Shown here one piece after another: positions 31,191-33,932 of a DNA stretch of 33,932 bases. The notes beneath the pieces are model-generated. The model searched no databases and was not told where the DNA came from. It saw only the letters and a list, made by a program, of their open reading frames with translations. Location of the stretch: positions 1-33,932 of the forward strand of contig PABI01000077.1 in the NCBI GenBank assembly GCA_002699125.1, written 5' to 3'. The DNA is from Anaerolineaceae bacterium (GTDB lineage: Bacteria > Chloroflexota > Anaerolineae > Promineifilales > Promineifilaceae). Position 1 is the stretch's first letter. Every line of letters starts with the position of its first letter. A program made the translations under genes and the position numbers.

Positions 31191-32687
31191 TCAGGTAAAT
31201 TTTACTGTGGGTAAGAATCTTGGCGGTTGGCGCACCTTTGTGGCCTGCTCAAAAGCGTATGCCAGCCGCAGCAAGGTTGGCTCCTGCCAGACAGTACCTA
31301 TGAACGAGATGCCCACCGGTAATCCAAACACGTACCCGGCCGGGACGGTGATGTTGGGATAACCAGCCACCGCTGCCGGGGAAGAGCTGGACCCACCGTA
31401 ATGATCGCCATTTACCCAATCGGTGAGCCAGGCCGGACCGCCGCTGGGGGCCACGATGGCGTCCAGCTTGTGTGCCTGAAGCGTAGCGTCGATGCCCTCG
31501 TCGCGTGCCAGCCGGTGTCCGGTGGCCAACGCTTCCTGATAGGCGTCGTCGCTTAAATTACCTTTGGCCTGGGCCGCCTCAAACAATTCCTGGCCGAAGT
31601 AGGGGAGTACGGCCGTTTCCTGCAACACATTAAACTCAATCAGCTCAGCCAGGGTGCGCTGTGTAACAGTTCTCGGCGTGGTAGCCAGATAGGTATTGAG
31701 ACTGTGCTTAAATTCATACAGCAGCACCTCGAATTCAGGGTCGCGTAATTGGCCTTTGGTTTTAATGTTTGCCGGATCAATTATGTTGGCTCCTTGCTGG
31801 CGCATTATTGTAATCGCATCTTCAATCACAGCATCAACACGAGGGTTATGGCCAAAGTAGTTGCGTGCGACGCCAATTCTGGCTCCCAGCAAGCCATTTT
31901 TGTCCAGAAATTGCGTGTAGTCAGTATGGTTGTGGCTTGGGCTAACGGCCGTAGCTGAATCGCGAGGATCAACACCAGTGAGCGCCCCCAGGAGAATTGC
32001 AGCATCCTTTACAGTGCGGGTCATAGGTCCGGCCATGTCCTGGCTGGGCGAGATGGGCACAATGCCGGAACGGCCGATTAATCCCACAGTCGGCTTAAGT
32101 CCCACAATACCATTCACATGCGCCGGACACACAATCGAGCCGTCGGTTTCGGTGCCGATAGCGGCGGTGCACAGATTGGCCGCCACAGCTACACCGGACC
32201 CAGAACTGCTGCCGCATGGGTTGCGGTCCAGGGCGTACGGATTGCGCACCTGGCCTCCGGCGCTGCTCCAGCCGCTGCTGGAGCGGTTTGAGCGGAAGTT
32301 GGCCCACTCGCTCAAGTTCGTCTTGCCCAGGATGATGGCCCCGGCGGCACGAAGCCGTTCGGCGACGAAGCTGTCTTGCCGGGCAAAGTTTTGGGCCAGT
32401 GCCAGCGATCCGGCCGTGGTGGGCAAGGGATCGCGGGTTTCGATGTTGTCCTTGAGCAGGATGGGGATGCCGTGCAGCGGGCCGCGCGGGCCGTTCGCCT
32501 GCCGTTCAGCATCCAGCGCCTCGGCGATGGCGAGCGCATCCGGGTTAATGGCCAAAACAGTGTTGAGGCGGGGGCCCTGCCGGTCGATCTGCTCAATGCG
32601 ATCCAGGTAAAATTGCACCGCTTTTGCGGCAGTTATCGTCCCCTCTGCCATCATTTTTTGTAGTTGGTCAATGCGCCACTCTTCCAT
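31191..32687 (-). CDS. amidase (amidase signature family)
   Basis: A 498-aa amidase-signature hydrolase that cleaves amide bonds with a Ser-cisSer-Lys triad. Lys79 lies in GIPILLKDNI, the Gly/Ser-rich signature NPCGSSSGSGVAVAAN supplies the cis-serine (about S160/S161), and AIGTETDGSIVCPA supplies nucleophile S184. The body continues through GIVGLKPTVGLIGRSGIVPISPSQDMAGPMTRTVKDAAILLG as expected. No signal peptide, so it is probably cytoplasmic. It is not the GatA subunit by its divergent C-terminal part (TVPAGYVFGLPVGISFIG). A 498-aa length is typical. It carries QETAVLPYF from an ACGGCCGT copy. The next gene upstream encodes a C45-type hydrolase. Confidence 0.93.
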   Translation of the reverse strand: MEEWRIDQLQKMMAEGTITAAKAVQFYLDRIEQIDRQGPRLNTVLAINPDALAIAEALDAERQANGPRGPLHGIPILLKDNIETRDPLPTTAGSLALAQNFARQDSFVAERLRAAGAIILGKTNLSEWANFRSNRSSSGWSSAGGQVRNPYALDRNPCGSSSGSGVAVAANLCTAAIGTETDGSIVCPAHVNGIVGLKPTVGLIGRSGIVPISPSQDMAGPMTRTVKDAAILLGALTGVDPRDSATAVSPSHNHTDYTQFLDKNGLLGARIGVARNYFGHNPRVDAVIEDAITIMRQQGANIIDPANIKTKGQLRDPEFEVLLYEFKHSLNTYLATTPRTVTQRTLAELIEFNVLQETAVLPYFGQELFEAAQAKGNLSDDAYQEALATGHRLARDEGIDATLQAHKLDAIVAPSGGPAWLTDWVNGDHYGGSSSSPAAVAGYPNITVPAGYVFGLPVGISFIGTVWQEPTLLRLAYAFEQATKVRQPPRFLPTVKFT

Positions 32688-32720
32688 GGATTTTCTCTTA
32701 TTCCTCTGTGTGCTCTGTGG

Positions 32721-33803
32721 CTAACTCAGCTTAAATTCTTCATACTCGTTTTCGCTGGGCAGGCCCCAGACGGCCCAGAAGGTGCCAGTTTTAGGCTGCA
32801 TGATAGCCGCCCCGCACGATTCGATGTGCATCGGTGGTTTGGCCCGTACGCAAATAGCATCCGGGTCGCGGGTGAGGGCGATGAGATGGTGGATGGTTAA
32901 CGGCCGTTCCGCCAAAAGCGCCGCTGCCTTCATTAACCTTGCTTCTGAGCTGGCCTGCGCTGCGGCGGGGCGCTCTTGCGAAAACTGAAGCGTTTCTGGC
33001 AGCAGGCAGTGGTTGGTGTGCAGCAGCGGCTCATCGGCCAGCGGCGTGACCACGTGATGACTGGACATCGCTTCAATGTTGTAGCCGTGCCCGGTTTTGT
33101 CGAAAAGCAGGTAGTTGTGTGCGCCGGCCAGCTTTGCCTCAGTGATACAGGCCAGCGCATCGTGGATGTTGTCCTGTTGCAGCACCTTGCGCACGATAAA
33201 CGGCCACGTCACCCCAATTTGCCCATCGGCCCCCAGCAGGTTGTTGATGCCCACGCAGATGCCGTGTTCGTTCATGCCGATTTGCCCCAGACAGCCGGTG
33301 GTGGTGAAGACCAGGCTGCGCGGTGCGTCGTCTGGCTGCACGTCCAGCAGAATGACAAATTCAGTGGCCGTGTCGTGCATGTCCCACGTCTGACCGAAGA
33401 AGCCCGCACCCTCAGCCGCATCATCTGGCACAATGAAAGCGGTGCAGTCATCGATTGGCAGCCGGGCGGTTTTTTGATGTGTGGCATTGTAAACTGTGTC
33501 TACAAAGTCGGTAAAGCCACCGACGATGATCAGTTCAGCCAGGGAGAGGTCGGTGGCGGCAGCGAGCCCTTTCAGCTCCTGGAAGAGAGCGGGGGCGTAT
33601 GCTGCGTGATCCGGCAGGCATGCTTCGGCAATGGCCAGTACCTCAGCGCGGGACATTGGCCCACCGCTCCAAAGGCCATTGCACACCAGTTGCACCCGTT
33701 CGGCTGTGTAGCGGCGGATGTCATTGCGATAGATACGGCCGTGTTCATACCCAACTTCATACGGCGAGCCGCTGGTTTTAAGGACGCGGATTTTTTGGGT
33801 CAT
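32721..33803 (-). CDS. C45-family peptidase / acyltransferase-like Ntn hydrolase
   Basis: A 360-aa protein of the C45 family (acyl-CoA:6-aminopenicillanic acid acyltransferase type), N-terminal-nucleophile hydrolases that cleave themselves to expose a cysteine. The nucleophile is C120 in IDDCTAFIVP; later strands FFGQTWDMHD, GCLGQIGMNEHGICVGINNL and THCLLPETL-like (HTNHCLLPE) match the family. It begins VLKTSGSPYEVGYEHGRIY. The substrate may be an N-acylated or cyclic peptide rather than penicillin; family members in bacteria are diverse. The ATG follows GGAGAAG. It is 33 bases upstream of the amidase on the same strand, so the pair may act on related amides. Confidence 0.88.
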   Translation of the reverse strand: MTQKIRVLKTSGSPYEVGYEHGRIYRNDIRRYTAERVQLVCNGLWSGGPMSRAEVLAIAEACLPDHAAYAPALFQELKGLAAATDLSLAELIIVGGFTDFVDTVYNATHQKTARLPIDDCTAFIVPDDAAEGAGFFGQTWDMHDTATEFVILLDVQPDDAPRSLVFTTTGCLGQIGMNEHGICVGINNLLGADGQIGVTWPFIVRKVLQQDNIHDALACITEAKLAGAHNYLLFDKTGHGYNIEAMSSHHVVTPLADEPLLHTNHCLLPETLQFSQERPAAAQASSEARLMKAAALLAERPLTIHHLIALTRDPDAICVRAKPPMHIESCGAAIMQPKTGTFWAVWGLPSENEYEEFKLS

Positions 33804-33868
33804 AATCTTCTCCGTAGATATGTCGTTTGGTCAAGATTGTTAGTCTTTAAAAAATAAATCGGGTAATT

Positions 33869-33926
33869 GTAGGGGCGACCCCCCGTGGTCGCCCAAATCA
33901 GGGCAGACACGGGGGTCTGCCCCTAC
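33869..33926. repeat. short two-hairpin repeat with GTAGGGGC / GCCCCTAC ends
   Basis: Outer ends GTAGGGGC (33869-33876) and GCCCCTAC (33919-33926) pair; inside are GGGCGACC / GGTCGCCC and GGGCAGAC / GTCTGCCC. It has the same architecture as the element at 10171-10322 but is shorter, upstream of the C45 gene. Confidence 0.85.
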
Positions 33927-33932
33927 CCAACA

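Larger units (their letters stand above)
214..33742. repeat. dispersed octamer palindrome ACGGCCGT, about 50 copies
   Basis: Counted by eye, exact copies start at 214, 425, 519, 828, 1018, 1986, 3540, 4898, 5290, 6651, 7202, 7641, 9592, 9623, 10105, 10895, 12070, 12109, 12502, 13077, 13261, 13838, 14297, 14456, 18144, 19151, 19546, 21958, 22510, 22571, 22734, 22928, 23722, 23759, 23886, 24637, 24783, 25123, 25743, 26487, 26777, 28095, 28104, 29555, 29778, 30211, 31609, 31945, 32900 and 33735. Many copies have GGAA before or TTCC after. Variants GCGGCCGT and TCGGCCGT are also frequent. Confidence 0.9.

Noticed and set aside
1..33932. CRISPR arrays, tRNA or rRNA genes
   Set aside because: I looked for evenly spaced direct repeats and conserved RNA motifs and saw none; the only spaced arrays are the 11-bp repeats described, which have no spacers.

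Overview
This window looks like chromosomal DNA from an uncultured or little-studied bacterium, most probably a member of the Chloroflexota (Anaerolineae/Ardenticatenia-like). The evidence is protein content (DUF2207 membrane protein, SPFH/excisionase-HTH fusion, NBR1-type Ig repeats on a glycosidase-like protein, FecR-type membrane protein, NB-ARC/TPR regulator) and intergenic palindromic repeats of kinds common in that phylum. The assignment is an inference; there is no rRNA or tRNA gene to confirm it. Housekeeping genes present are tlyA, lepA, pyrD, acyP, radC, pnp and rpsO.

Layout. 1-1740: the 3' end of a COG1743-type DNA methylase, then a cytochrome P450. 2038-3762: a clan-A glycosidase-like protein with two NBR1-type Ig domains. 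8300-3979 (minus strand): a four-gene envelope cluster (DUF2207 protein, membrane wHTH/zinc-ribbon protein, unknown helical protein, SPFH-HTH protein). 9347-8366 (minus): an AT-rich insert with a barstar-like immunity protein and a second immunity-like protein. 12614-9363 (minus): nucleotidyltransferase-like protein, glycosidase-like protein and solute-binding lipoprotein with overlapping ends. 12755-14482 (plus): an RMD-type sugar-nucleotide reductase and tlyA. 14496-19084: an AT-richer regulatory island. 19168-24575: a molybdopterin-domain protein (minus), then lepA, a TfoX C-terminal domain protein, pyrD, acyP and a FecR-type protein. 24576-33803 (minus): an unknown protein, radC with a small upstream gene, an AI-2E-family membrane protein, pnp, rpsO, an amidase and a C45-type peptidase/acyltransferase.

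Two things stand out. First, the 8-bp palindrome ACGGCCGT occurs about 50 times in 34 kb (roughly 0.5 expected by chance), in all reading frames of unrelated genes and between genes. It resembles the HIP1 octamer of cyanobacteria but has a different sequence. Its longest gaps coincide with the AT-rich inserts and with lepA. Second, the 14.5-19.1 kb island holds an orphan histidine kinase, a TPR protein, an HTH-NB-ARC (STAND) protein, a 58-aa membrane-anchored peptide with two cysteines, and a DJ-1/PfpI-like protein without the catalytic cysteine. The regions upstream of both the peptide gene and the kinase gene carry an array of direct repeats with an 11-bp period and a shared TTGCAGTTA unit. 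This suggests one regulator controls both, so the island may be a single peptide-linked sensory system.
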